A stretch of DNA of 10,316 bases from Pseudobdellovibrio sp. (GCA_025449725.1 JANWIU010000145.1:1-10316); one strand, 5' to 3'. Positions 1-6,441 are shown, counted from the stretch's first letter. Notes: generated by a model not told the origin, from the sequence alone. Made by a program: numbers and translations.

Positions 1-458
1 ATTCCGTAATTGGCGTAGGTTTGGTGATAACTAACATAGGTTAGATCGTCCATGGCCTGCTTTAGCATTTCTTCAGCGCGGGCATAACGGCCGGTTTCAA
101 TGTAAGATCGGGCCAGATCATTACGTGCCTGCGTGTAATCCGGCCGTAATTTCAAGGCGCGTAAAAAATGTTTTTCTGATAATTCGTATTTTTCGCGCGC
201 GAAATAAACAGCGCCTAATGCGGCCTGAATGCCGGCGCTACTTGGGTCTTCATCTTCTGCCAATAAAAGTTCTTTAAGTGCGGCAGGGTAGTTACCACCC
301 CTCATTAAGCCAGAGGCCAGTTCCAACCGTGTTTGAGCCTTTGCGGAATCTACTGATGAAGATACGCAAGACCCCAAAGCAATAAAGAATAATAACAAGC
401 AGCTGATTTTTACTGAAATTAGTAAATTTCGAACTTTAATTAAACTTCTAATTTGCAT
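1..458 (-). CDS. TPR lipoprotein, PilF/PilW-like pilotin (partial, C-terminus off window)
   Basis: The reading frame starts with ATG at 458 and runs off the left edge; 152 residues are visible. The N-terminus has a basic region (R4, K8, R10, K17), a hydrophobic stretch (about 18-28) and a lipobox LGSC with Cys31 as the lipidation site. Val at +2 favours the outer membrane by the E. coli Lol rule. About three TPR units follow (roughly 44-77, 78-111, 112-145), with the usual small and aromatic positions, for example GAVYFAREKYELSEKHF and ARSYIETGRYARAEEML. The final stretch, with an A-x-D-x-TY pattern ahead of NYG, resembles PilF/PilW, the pilotin that helps the PilQ secretin assemble. It lies 39 bp after the RNA methyltransferase gene, so it is probably last in view of the mdh operon. 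No clear Shine-Dalgarno sequence precedes it. Another TPR lipoprotein function is possible. Confidence 0.75.
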   Translation of the reverse strand, partial: MQIRSLIKVRNLLISVKISCLLLFFIALGSCVSSSVDSAKAQTRLELASGLMRGGNYPAALKELLLAEDEDPSSAGIQAALGAVYFAREKYELSEKHFLRALKLRPDYTQARNDLARSYIETGRYARAEEMLKQAMDDLTYVSYHQTYANYG

Positions 459-497
459 ATTAAAAGAGTAGTCACGAGCCTCTACTCAGTCAACCCG

Positions 498-1709
498 TCA
501 TTCCTTAGCTAGGTGAACGAGGGTTTCAAAGTGGTCGGTCTGTGGAAACATATCGAAAATTTGAAGGTGCTTGATCTTGTAAGCCGGCTCTTTTTGAAGA
601 AGAAGACTTAAATCCCGGGCCAAATTTGCGGGGTGGCAGCTGACATACAGCACTTGGTTAGGGAGCTGGTTACAAATGGATTTCATAACCTCAGGAGAAC
701 AGCCTGCACGGGGCGGATCCAACAGAACCATTTCTTTAGATAAAGGGCGTCGCTTAACAAAAGTTTCGCAATCGGTAGTGAAGAAGGTCAGTCTTTTTTG
801 CAGATTTGATTCTACAACTCGCTTTACGGCAAATTCGGTCAGTTTGGGATTTAGCTCCACGCTTTCCATTCGTAAATTCGGGAATTTCGTCAGCAAAGGA
901 AACGAAAAATTGCCGGCTCCTGCGTATAATTCACTCAAAAACTTAGGGTTTAATCCGCCAACAATCAGTTCAACAGCTTCGACCAGCTTTTTGTTCACGG
1001 AATTGTTAACTTGGGAAAAGGAAAGGCCTTCACCGTCTTCCCCGATTCTATAGAATTCAAATTCTTCCAGGTGATTGATCCGTAGCTCATACCTGACAAG
1101 CTCTGTAGAGGGCTTCAAACGCATCTTTACCCCGGGAATGGCGATGGATATTCGCTTATCAGCAATGGGGCAGTGGGTGATATCCACGATTTCATGGCTA
1201 GCTTTTTTAAAGTAGCCTAATTTGCCATTTTCAAACTTTAACTGAATGCGATTACGGTAGTTAAAGTCACTGTCTGATCGGACGGTCGGAAGTAAATTGT
1301 AATCTTTATTGGGGATAAATTTATTTAAAAGATATTTTAGTATCAGTTCTTTTTGTAATACCTGGGAATCCTCTGTCATATGCTGGATACTGCAGCCACC
1401 GCAGCTTTGAAAGTACTCGCAAGGTGCAGTTCTACGATCGATTGAGGGTTCTACGATTTCTAAAATTTGACCGCGTAAGTGGTTTTTTTCAGCTTTAACG
1501 ATTTTTATTTTCAGACGATCGCCTGGAACGGCCAAAGGGATGAAAACCACAAGCGATTTTTCTTTAAAAGAAATACGGCCAAGCCCGTCGCCACCAACAA
1601 TTAATTTTTCAACATTGATGACGTGTTCAGAATGCAAAAGGGACTCTAATTCAGAGCCCCTTTTGTCTGTTTTTTCAGATTGTAATGGCTTAAATCCGGT
1701 AGTTTTCAC
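498..1709 (-). CDS. RlmD/TrmA-family 23S rRNA (uracil-C5)-methyltransferase
   Basis: SAM-dependent methyltransferase of the RlmC/RlmD/TrmA family (403 aa; E. coli RlmD is a little longer), expected to methylate C5 of a uridine in rRNA or tRNA. A TRAM-like RNA-binding domain spans about residues 30-88. Four iron-sulfur cysteines follow the RlmD pattern: Cys97, Cys103 and Cys106 (in CGGC), and Cys180. The FSQVN motif is at 231-235, the SAM-binding motif LYAGAGNFSF at 261-270, DPPRAG at 331-336, the catalytic nucleophile Cys358 in YVSCHP, and the general-base Glu395 in HFETLV. The usual SCNP motif reads SCHP here. The start is GTG at 1709, 9 bp after the ndk stop and without a clear Shine-Dalgarno sequence, so translation may be coupled to ndk. 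A later TTG at residue 25 is an alternative start and would move the hairpin at 1636-1664 almost wholly outside the coding region. The iron-sulfur cysteines favour RlmD or RlmC over TrmA; the exact target uridine cannot be read from sequence. Confidence 0.9.
   Translation of the reverse strand: MKTTGFKPLQSEKTDKRGSELESLLHSEHVINVEKLIVGGDGLGRISFKEKSLVVFIPLAVPGDRLKIKIVKAEKNHLRGQILEIVEPSIDRRTAPCEYFQSCGGCSIQHMTEDSQVLQKELILKYLLNKFIPNKDYNLLPTVRSDSDFNYRNRIQLKFENGKLGYFKKASHEIVDITHCPIADKRISIAIPGVKMRLKPSTELVRYELRINHLEEFEFYRIGEDGEGLSFSQVNNSVNKKLVEAVELIVGGLNPKFLSELYAGAGNFSFPLLTKFPNLRMESVELNPKLTEFAVKRVVESNLQKRLTFFTTDCETFVKRRPLSKEMVLLDPPRAGCSPEVMKSICNQLPNQVLYVSCHPANLARDLSLLLQKEPAYKIKHLQIFDMFPQTDHFETLVHLAKE
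1636..1664 (-). other. 12-bp stem-loop in the 5' codons of the RNA methyltransferase gene
   Basis: In the minus-strand transcript, AAAAGGGGCTCT pairs with AGAGTCCCTTTT around a 5-nt GAATT loop. This gives 12 pairs including one G-U. On the plus strand the same position would be an A-C mismatch, so the structure is better in the minus-strand RNA. It lies about 45 nt into the GTG-started frame and 55 nt after the ndk stop. The downstream arm ends in four U, so it resembles a weak terminator or attenuator, but the U-tract belongs to the stem. Confidence 0.45.
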
Positions 1710-1718
1710 TTAACCGAA

Positions 1719-2144
1719 TTACATATTAACAAGTTCATGCTTGTCAAAGAAGATAGCCAGTTCGCGCTCAGCAGATGCTAATGAATCAGATCCGTGAACA
1801 GCGTTTTCACCCATAGAATCACCGTGTTTAGCACGGATAGTTCCAGGAGCGGCTTTTTTAGGGTCTGTTGCGCCCATGATTTCGCGGTTTTTCAAAACTG
1901 CGTTTTCGCCAACTAAGCACATCAGTAATACCGGGCCAGAAGTCATGAATGACACCAATTCCCCGAAGAAAGGACGAGCCGAGTGCTCAGCGTAAAATAA
2001 TTCACACTTTTCTTTTGATAATATAGTTAGTCTTGCACCACCTACAGTTAAACCTTGTGATTCAAATGTATTGATGATGTCGCCGATTGCATTCTTCTTA
2101 ACTGCATTTGGCTTGATGATTGAAAATGTACGTTCTCTTCCCAT
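1719..2144 (-). CDS. ndk: Nucleoside diphosphate kinase
   Basis: Transfers the gamma-phosphate of NTPs to NDPs through a phosphohistidine, balancing cytosolic nucleotide pools. The 141-residue length is typical of bacterial Ndk. It starts MGRERTFSIIKPNAV, with Lys11 in the conserved KPNAV segment. The active-site block NAVHGSDS holds the phosphorylated His117, and ATDPKKAAPGTIR at 92-104 is also canonical. The ATG at 2144 follows a good Shine-Dalgarno sequence (AAGGAG, 5 nt away). It lies 21 bp after sucD in the same direction, which fits co-expression with succinyl-CoA synthetase, whose NTP product it can redistribute. Confidence 0.97.
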   Translation of the reverse strand: MGRERTFSIIKPNAVKKNAIGDIINTFESQGLTVGGARLTILSKEKCELFYAEHSARPFFGELVSFMTSGPVLLMCLVGENAVLKNREIMGATDPKKAAPGTIRAKHGDSMGENAVHGSDSLASAERELAIFFDKHELVNM

Positions 2145-2165
2145 GTTTTCTCCTTAGTTAATTTA

Positions 2166-3035
2166 TTATTTCAACATTGATTTTAAAGTCGTTCCCATAT
2201 CAGCAGGGGAGCGTGAAATTTTACAGCCTGCAGCTTCTAATGCCGCGAACTTCGCTTCTGCTGTGCCTTTGCCGCCGCTGATGATCGCGCCTGCATGGCC
2301 CATGCGTTTCCCTGGAGGAGCTGAAGCTCCTGCGATAAATACCGCAACCGGTTTTTTGAATTCTTTTTTAATGTATTCCGCCGCTTCTTCTTCTGCAGTT
2401 CCGCCGATTTCACCGATCATGATAACGGCGTCCGTGTCTTTGTCGGCGTTAAATAATTTTAAAACGTCGATAAAGTTTGTGCCGTTAACCGGGTCTCCGC
2501 CGATGCCCACACAAGTGGATTGGCCTAAGCCCAATGCCGTTAACTGACCAACAGCTTCGTAAGTTAAGGTACCAGAGCGTGACAAAACGCCAATGCGGCC
2601 GGCCTTGTGAATGTGGCCCGGCATGATTCCGATCTTGCACTGATCAGGCGTGATTACTCCCGGGCAGTTGGGCCCGATCAAACGCGTGCGTTTACCCTGC
2701 ATGTATTTTTTAACCTTAACCATATCTAAAACAGGTATGCCTTCTGTAATACAGATAACTAAATCTAAGTCGGCGTCTACCGCTTCCATGATGGAATCTG
2801 CTGCGAATGGTGGTGGTACAAAGACCATTGAAACGTTACAGCCTGTTTTTGCTTTTGCTTCTTTTACCGTGTTGAAAACCGGCATACCCAAGTGAGTCGT
2901 GCCGCCTTTACCCGGCGTTACGCCGCCCACCATTTGAGTACCGTAGGCCTTACATTGTTCAGAGTGAAAAGATCCTTGTGCGCCCGTTAAACCCTGACAA
3001 ATGACTTTAGTATTTTTATCAATTAAAATCGCCAT
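2166..3035 (-). CDS. sucD: Succinyl-CoA synthetase, alpha subunit
   Basis: CoA-binding and phosphohistidine subunit of succinyl-CoA synthetase (TCA cycle; succinyl-CoA + NDP + Pi to succinate + CoA + NTP), which pairs with SucC. With the start at 3035 it has 289 residues, the same as E. coli SucD. The CoA-binding GLTGAQGSFH motif is at 15-24, GPNCPG at 121-126, Glu209 in GEIGG, and the phosphorylated His247 in GHAGAII. I chose the ATG at 3035 because it gives the canonical MAILIDKNTKV start and has an AAAGGG Shine-Dalgarno sequence 7-8 nt upstream inside the last sucC codons. A longer frame from 3077 would overlap sucC by 38 bp and add a non-conserved leader. The gap to the sucC stop is only 4 bp. 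Confidence 0.97.
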   Translation of the reverse strand: MAILIDKNTKVICQGLTGAQGSFHSEQCKAYGTQMVGGVTPGKGGTTHLGMPVFNTVKEAKAKTGCNVSMVFVPPPFAADSIMEAVDADLDLVICITEGIPVLDMVKVKKYMQGKRTRLIGPNCPGVITPDQCKIGIMPGHIHKAGRIGVLSRSGTLTYEAVGQLTALGLGQSTCVGIGGDPVNGTNFIDVLKLFNADKDTDAVIMIGEIGGTAEEEAAEYIKKEFKKPVAVFIAGASAPPGKRMGHAGAIISGGKGTAEAKFAALEAAGCKISRSPADMGTTLKSMLK

Positions 3036-3039
3036 GAAA

Positions 3040-4203
3040 TTACCCTTTGATTGCAGCAGTGATCTTTTTAGCTGCATCTGTTAAATCGTTCGCCGGAATA
3101 ATATTTAAACCGCTGTCTTTTAAGATTTTTTTACCAAGTTCAACGTTTGTACCTTCGAGGCGTACAACCAAAGGAACTTTCAGACCCACTTCTTTTGAAG
3201 CGGCGATAACACCTTCTGCGATCACATCACATTTCATGATGCCGCCGAAGATGTTAACTAAAATACCTTTTACGTTCGGGTCTTTTAAAATAATTTTGAA
3301 CGCGTTTGTTACTTTTTCTTTATTGGCTCCGCCGCCTACATCCAAAAAGTTTGCAGGAGTCGCACCGTGAAGTTTAATGATGTCCAAAGTGGCCATCGCT
3401 AAGCCGGCACCGTTAACCAAACAACCGATGTTTCCATCTAATTTTATGAACGCCAGGTCGTATTTAGAAGCTTCGATTTCAGTCGGCTCTTCTTCGTTTA
3501 AGTCGCGCATTTCTAAAATGGAAGGCTGGCGATACAAAGAATTCGAATCGAAATTCATTTTTGCATCTAAGCAAAGAACATCGCCTTCTTTAGTTACAAC
3601 CAGCGGATTGATTTCCGCGATTGAACAGTCACATTTTACAAAAGCTTCGTACAAGCCCATCATAAATTTTACAGTTTTGTTCACCAGTTCTGGCTGGATA
3701 CCTATAGCAAATGCCAACTCACGTGCCTGCCATGCTCCTAATCCGGTTGATGGGTCGATGTCGACTTTTTTAATGGCATCAGGATTGTGTTCAGCCACTT
3801 CTTCGATATCCATTCCGCCTTCAGAAGAAGCCATCATAGTTACGTGTGAAGTTGCACGATCGATCAAGCAGGCAACGTAGTACTCTTTTGCGATATTACA
3901 GCCGGCTTCGATAAAAACTTTTTGTACGACTTTACCTTCAGGGCCTGTCTGATGAGTGACAAGAGTCATGCCCAGAATTTTTTGAGTCAATTCACGAACT
4001 TCATCCAAAGACTTAGCGATTTTTACCCCGCCGCCTTTACCGCGGCCACCGGCGTGAATCTGAGCTTTTACAACCCATAAGCTTCCACCGATATTTTTTG
4101 CCGCCGTTACAGCTTCTTCAGGGGAGTGAGCAATTTGACCTTTTAAAGTCGCTACTCCGAATTTTCTTAAGACTTCTTTAGCCTGATACTCGTGAATGTT
4201 CAT
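3040..4203 (-). CDS. sucC: Succinyl-CoA synthetase, beta subunit (ADP/GDP-forming)
   Basis: Nucleotide-binding ATP-grasp subunit of succinyl-CoA synthetase, 387 residues (E. coli SucC has 388). The N-terminus MNIHEYQAKEVLRKFGV is canonical. The nucleotide-binding segment AGGRGKGGGVK is at 51-61 with Lys46 upstream. Glu197 and Asn199 (AEINPLVV) and Asp213 (LDAKMNF) match the phosphate- and Mg-handling residues. The C-terminal ligase domain carries FLDVGGGA at 287-294 and VNIFGGIMKCDVIAEG at 316-331. Specificity for ADP or GDP cannot be settled by eye. The ATG at 4203 has a modest TTGGA ribosome binding site. It lies 27 bp after mdh and 4 bp before sucD, clearly in one operon. Confidence 0.97.
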   Translation of the reverse strand: MNIHEYQAKEVLRKFGVATLKGQIAHSPEEAVTAAKNIGGSLWVVKAQIHAGGRGKGGGVKIAKSLDEVRELTQKILGMTLVTHQTGPEGKVVQKVFIEAGCNIAKEYYVACLIDRATSHVTMMASSEGGMDIEEVAEHNPDAIKKVDIDPSTGLGAWQARELAFAIGIQPELVNKTVKFMMGLYEAFVKCDCSIAEINPLVVTKEGDVLCLDAKMNFDSNSLYRQPSILEMRDLNEEEPTEIEASKYDLAFIKLDGNIGCLVNGAGLAMATLDIIKLHGATPANFLDVGGGANKEKVTNAFKIILKDPNVKGILVNIFGGIMKCDVIAEGVIAASKEVGLKVPLVVRLEGTNVELGKKILKDSGLNIIPANDLTDAAKKITAAIKG

Positions 4204-4230
4204 GATTTTCCAATCTAACTAAATAAAAAT

Positions 4231-5175
4231 TTATTGAACTGTTTTTAATGTGTCGACCAAGGCGCGAACCGCAGCCACTGATTTTTCAAATTCCGCTTTT
4301 TCGTCAGCGTTCATTTTGAAATCAATGATTTGTTCCATACCTGCGCCACCCAATTTACATAAAACGCCAACCATTAGCTTGTCGTTAACGCCGAATTCGC
4401 CGTTTAACTCAACTGCAACCGGTAAAATGCGCTTTTGATCTTTCAAAATCGCTTCAGCCATTTCAACTGCACCGCGTGAAGGAGCATAATAAGCTGAACC
4501 CGTTTTTAAGTGAGATCCGATTTCTGCGCCGGCCTGCTTAGTGCGGGCTACGATTGCGTTGATTTTTTCCATTGGTAATAAATCGATTAAAGGAGTTGTT
4601 CCGACAGCGGCGGTACGAATTACCGGCATCATCGCGTCACCGTGGTTACCAAGAACAACGCCGGTTACGTCTTTAACGGAAACATTTAATTCTTCAGCAA
4701 TGAAAGCGCGGAAACGTGCTGAATCTAAAGCGCCGCCCATTCCTAAAACGCGTTCGCGCGGGAAGCCCAATTGTTGTTTTGCATAAACCGCCATAACGTC
4801 CATCGGGTTGCAAACAACGATAACAACTGAATTAGGAGCGTTAGCTTTAATTCCTGCACAAACATCTTTTACGATTTTTGCGTTGATACCAACTAACTCA
4901 TCACGGCTCATACCCGGTTTGCGTGGCATACCCGCAGTTACGATAACAACGTCTGCATCTTTGATGTCAGCGTAGTTAGAAGTACCTTTGATTTTTGTGT
5001 CAAAATTTTCGATTGGAGAAGCTTGGAATAGATCCAAAGTTTTACCGATTGCCGCACCTTCATTGATATCAAGAAGTACAACATCGCCCAGTTCTTTTTG
5101 AGCTGCCCAGTGAGCAGTCGTTGAACCTACGAAGCCAGCGCCGATAACGGCAATTTTTTTTCTCTTGTGAGCCAT
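4231..5175 (-). CDS. mdh: Malate dehydrogenase (NAD, LDH-like type)
   Basis: Cytosolic NAD-dependent malate/oxaloacetate interconversion in the TCA cycle; 314 residues, of the lactate-dehydrogenase-like MDH class. The Rossmann motif GAGFVGS is at 12-18, and Asp36 (LLDI) binds the NAD ribose. The mobile loop AGMPRKPGMSRDEL holds Arg85, the position that selects malate over lactate, and Arg91. Catalytic residues are Asp151 and Arg154 in LDSARFR and His178 in GNHGD. The ATG at 5175 has a strong GAAGGAG Shine-Dalgarno sequence 5 nt upstream. It is the first gene of the minus-strand run, so the operon promoter should lie in the region 5176-5482. No strong sigma70 box is evident there. The best weak match is TTGAGC, 17 nt, then TAAACC, around 5225-5255. 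Confidence 0.97.
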   Translation of the reverse strand: MAHKRKKIAVIGAGFVGSTTAHWAAQKELGDVVLLDINEGAAIGKTLDLFQASPIENFDTKIKGTSNYADIKDADVVIVTAGMPRKPGMSRDELVGINAKIVKDVCAGIKANAPNSVVIVVCNPMDVMAVYAKQQLGFPRERVLGMGGALDSARFRAFIAEELNVSVKDVTGVVLGNHGDAMMPVIRTAAVGTTPLIDLLPMEKINAIVARTKQAGAEIGSHLKTGSAYYAPSRGAVEMAEAILKDQKRILPVAVELNGEFGVNDKLMVGVLCKLGGAGMEQIIDFKMNADEKAEFEKSVAAVRALVDTLKTVQ

Positions 5176-5235
5176 AAAATCTCCTTCAGATTAGTCTCGA
5201 GTTAGAATGTGTTAATGACCTCAATGGTTTATTCT

Positions 5236-5248
5236 TTTTACTCTCAAA
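5236..5248. repeat. Direct repeat TTTTACTCTCAAA, copy 1
   Basis: Exact 13-bp repeat of 5352-5364. The CTCTCAAA core at 5241-5248 also forms an 8-bp inverted repeat with TTTGAGAG at 5271-5278, separated by 22 bp. Confidence 0.6.
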
Positions 5249-5351
5249 GCTCAAGTCTAGAAGGGCCGTTTTTGAGAGGAAACCCGCACTGAATGCTGAC
5301 TCTAGCGGTGTGAGATGACAGCGTTAGCTAAAACAGGGCTGTGAATAGCAC

Positions 5352-5364
5352 TTTTACTCTCAAA
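5352..5364. repeat. Direct repeat TTTTACTCTCAAA, copy 2
   Basis: Exact 13-bp copy of 5236-5248, located 116 bp further on in the same intergenic region. Its function is unknown; it could be an operator for either divergent gene. Confidence 0.6.
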
Positions 5365-5384
5365 ATGGTGAAAAAATAAGCTAA

Positions 5385-5394
5385 GACCTAGGTC
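5385..5394. promoter_or_regulatory. 10-bp perfect palindrome GACCTAGGTC
   Basis: A perfect dyad about 90 bp upstream of the gene at 5483. After one mismatch, two further pairs extend it on each side. It may be a dimeric regulator site, but nothing in the window identifies the regulator. Confidence 0.3.
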
Positions 5395-5482
5395 ATACGT
5401 TACACCAAATTCTATTTCTTTCTGTTCTCAAAAAGTTAAACTGTTAAAGAGTACGTTACGGCATGCAACAGGAGTCAACATC

Positions 5483-6088
5483 ATGAAAAATGTCATCATT
5501 GCGCTTCTCAGCTTTGGTTTATTTTGTTCAACCCTTCATGGGGAAGAGCTTTCCTATCAGTCTTTCTTTTCTAAAAAGCAAAATTTCGATACTGATGGAA
5601 CCGAGCTGTATTCGTCGAATTATCATCTTAAGCAACATAAGAAGTTCGGTGTTGGCCTGGCAATGGGCGGAGCGAACGGCGTATTGGGGATCGAATCCCA
5701 ATTTAATCTTGATCCGGGATTAGCTCTGGTTCTCGGATTGGGAACTGGACCTAGCTACGGAACTTTTAATATTCAGGCGAAATATAGCCTTGAAGCCATG
5801 TATTTATCGCCGTACGTGAAGGGCGGATACTCGAAATGGTTCAATTCAGGCGCTGTGAAATCAACGGCAACAAGTTCAGATATCTTACGACAAATTTATT
5901 CGGACAAAGATTTGAAGGCCGGAAAGTTTGATGCGAATTTTTTCGTGGCGTCGATCGGTGCTGAGTATAATCAGCTTGAAGGCGAACTTGCCGGCGTGAA
6001 TTTTTTCGGTGAGATGACGATCATGGCTGAAGTACAAAAAGCAAAAGTGGCGCCTTCAGGCGCTGTCGGCATAACTTATTTTTATTAG
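5483..6088 (+). CDS. Secreted, outer-membrane beta-barrel-like protein of unknown function
   Basis: A 201-residue protein that I do not recognise as a named family. The N-terminus is a plausible type I signal peptide: Lys2, a hydrophobic core IIALLSFGLF, and possible cleavage after Gly20. Cys15 is not in a good lipobox. From about residue 54 the chain alternates hydrophobic and small or polar residues with many glycines (FGVGLAMGG, LALVLGLGTG, YVKGGYSKW, FVASIGAEY), and it ends in an aromatic strand, VGITYFY. That pattern is typical of small outer-membrane barrels. Residues about 122-150 form a polar, lysine-rich segment that could be a long loop. The ATG at 5483 has an AGGAG Shine-Dalgarno sequence 8 nt upstream. 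It is transcribed divergently from mdh and convergently towards the tiny gene at 6207-6287. No intrinsic terminator with a U-tract follows it on the plus strand. Confidence 0.8.
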   Translation: MKNVIIALLSFGLFCSTLHGEELSYQSFFSKKQNFDTDGTELYSSNYHLKQHKKFGVGLAMGGANGVLGIESQFNLDPGLALVLGLGTGPSYGTFNIQAKYSLEAMYLSPYVKGGYSKWFNSGAVKSTATSSDILRQIYSDKDLKAGKFDANFFVASIGAEYNQLEGELAGVNFFGEMTIMAEVQKAKVAPSGAVGITYFY

Positions 6089-6143
6089 TGATTTCAATAT
6101 CTTAGAGGCTTGCAATTAGCCTGTGAACCAAAATAAATTCTAG

Positions 6144-6177
6144 AAATAAAAAACCCTTGGTTTTGAGGCCAAGGGTT
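6144..6177 (-). terminator. Intrinsic terminator for the 26-residue peptide gene
   Basis: Perfect 9-bp stem AACCCTTGG/CCAAGGGTT (6152-6160 with 6169-6177) around an 8-nt loop. In the minus-strand RNA it is followed at once by a U-rich tract, which terminates transcription coming from 6287. On the plus strand the stem is followed by CAAAGCG with no U-tract, so it is oriented for the minus strand. A second small hairpin (AAAGCG/CGCTTT, 6179-6193) lies between it and the stop codon. Confidence 0.85.
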
Positions 6178-6206
6178 CAAAGCGTTTCGCTTTACAAAAA
6201 CAGCTA

Positions 6207-6287
6207 CTAGTGTTTTTTCTTTTTTGTAGCTTTTTTTGCAGCTTTTTTAGCTTTCTTTACTACTTTTTTAGCTTTTTTCTTAGCCAT
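6207..6287 (-). CDS. Tiny lysine-rich basic peptide (26 aa), histone H1-tail-like
   Basis: ATG at 6287 to TAG at 6207-6209 encodes 26 residues: 15 Lys, 5 Ala, 2 Val, and single Met, Thr and His. The chain starts MAKKKAKKVVKKAKKAAKK and ends in a lysine run and His. There are no acidic residues. AxKK repeats like this resemble the C-terminal tails of histone H1-like and AlgP-type bacterial proteins, which bind nucleic acid; that role is inferred here. Support for a real gene: a TAGGAG Shine-Dalgarno sequence 6 nt before the ATG, a stop codon, and a well-formed minus-strand terminator about 30 nt downstream, with nothing else in this orientation to use that terminator. Codons mix AAA/AAG and GCT/GCA rather than forming a pure simple repeat. 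It is convergent with the gene at 5483 and divergent from the one at 6452. A ribosome-related or DNA-compacting role is possible. Confidence 0.75.
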   Translation of the reverse strand: MAKKKAKKVVKKAKKAAKKATKKKKH

Positions 6288-6340
6288 GTGTTGCTCCTAT
6301 CGTTTGTGACTTCATTTCTTCCATCACAGTTGTTGTTGTT

Positions 6341-6368
6341 TCGACTTTTCAGTCTTCCTTAATAAAAT
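6341..6368 (+). promoter_or_regulatory. Candidate promoter for the TadB/TadC-like genes
   Basis: TCGACT (6341-6346), 16 nt, then TAAAAT (6363-6368) match 4/6 and 5/6 positions of the sigma70 boxes. Transcription would start near 6375, giving a leader of about 75 nt. The 164-bp gap also has to hold the minus-strand promoter of the 26-residue peptide gene, for which I see only a weak overlapping match. Confidence 0.3.
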
Positions 6369-6441
6369 TGTTTCTAATTCGACAAGGTTCGTCAACACTT
6401 TTTTTTCTTGCATGGTTCTTGCGATCAAAAGTTTCCGAATT

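Larger units (their letters stand above)
5176..5482. promoter_or_regulatory. Divergent intergenic region between mdh and an outer-membrane-like gene
   Basis: This 307-bp stretch holds no credible gene. It must contain the promoters for the mdh operon (minus) and the gene at 5483 (plus), but neither has a convincing sigma70 consensus. It carries CTCTCAAA at 5241-5248 and 5357-5364, an inverted copy TTTGAGAG at 5271-5278, a related TTCTCAAAAA near 5425, the perfect palindrome GACCTAGGTC at 5385-5394, and TACGTTAC twice (5396-5403 and 5452-5459). These could be regulator sites, which is an inference. Confidence 0.5.

Noticed and set aside
676..1053. Open plus-strand frame of 125 codons inside the RNA methyltransferase gene
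   Set aside because: Antisense shadow of a strongly supported gene, with no ribosome binding site and no family-like features. The same applies to the other long frames opposite sucC, sucD, mdh and the synthase.
3036..3077. Longer sucD start giving a 303-residue protein
   Set aside because: It would overlap sucC by 38 bp and add 14 non-conserved residues. The ATG at 3035 has a ribosome binding site and gives the exact family length of 289.
6106..6122. Small AGGCT/AGCCT hairpin just after the outer-membrane-like gene as a plus-strand terminator
   Set aside because: Only 5 bp, and no U-tract follows.
6279..6326. Short minus-strand upstream frame (ATG GAA GAA ATG...) whose stop overlaps the start of the 26-residue peptide gene
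   Set aside because: About 14 codons with no Shine-Dalgarno sequence. The overlap could be functional, but nothing distinguishes it from chance.
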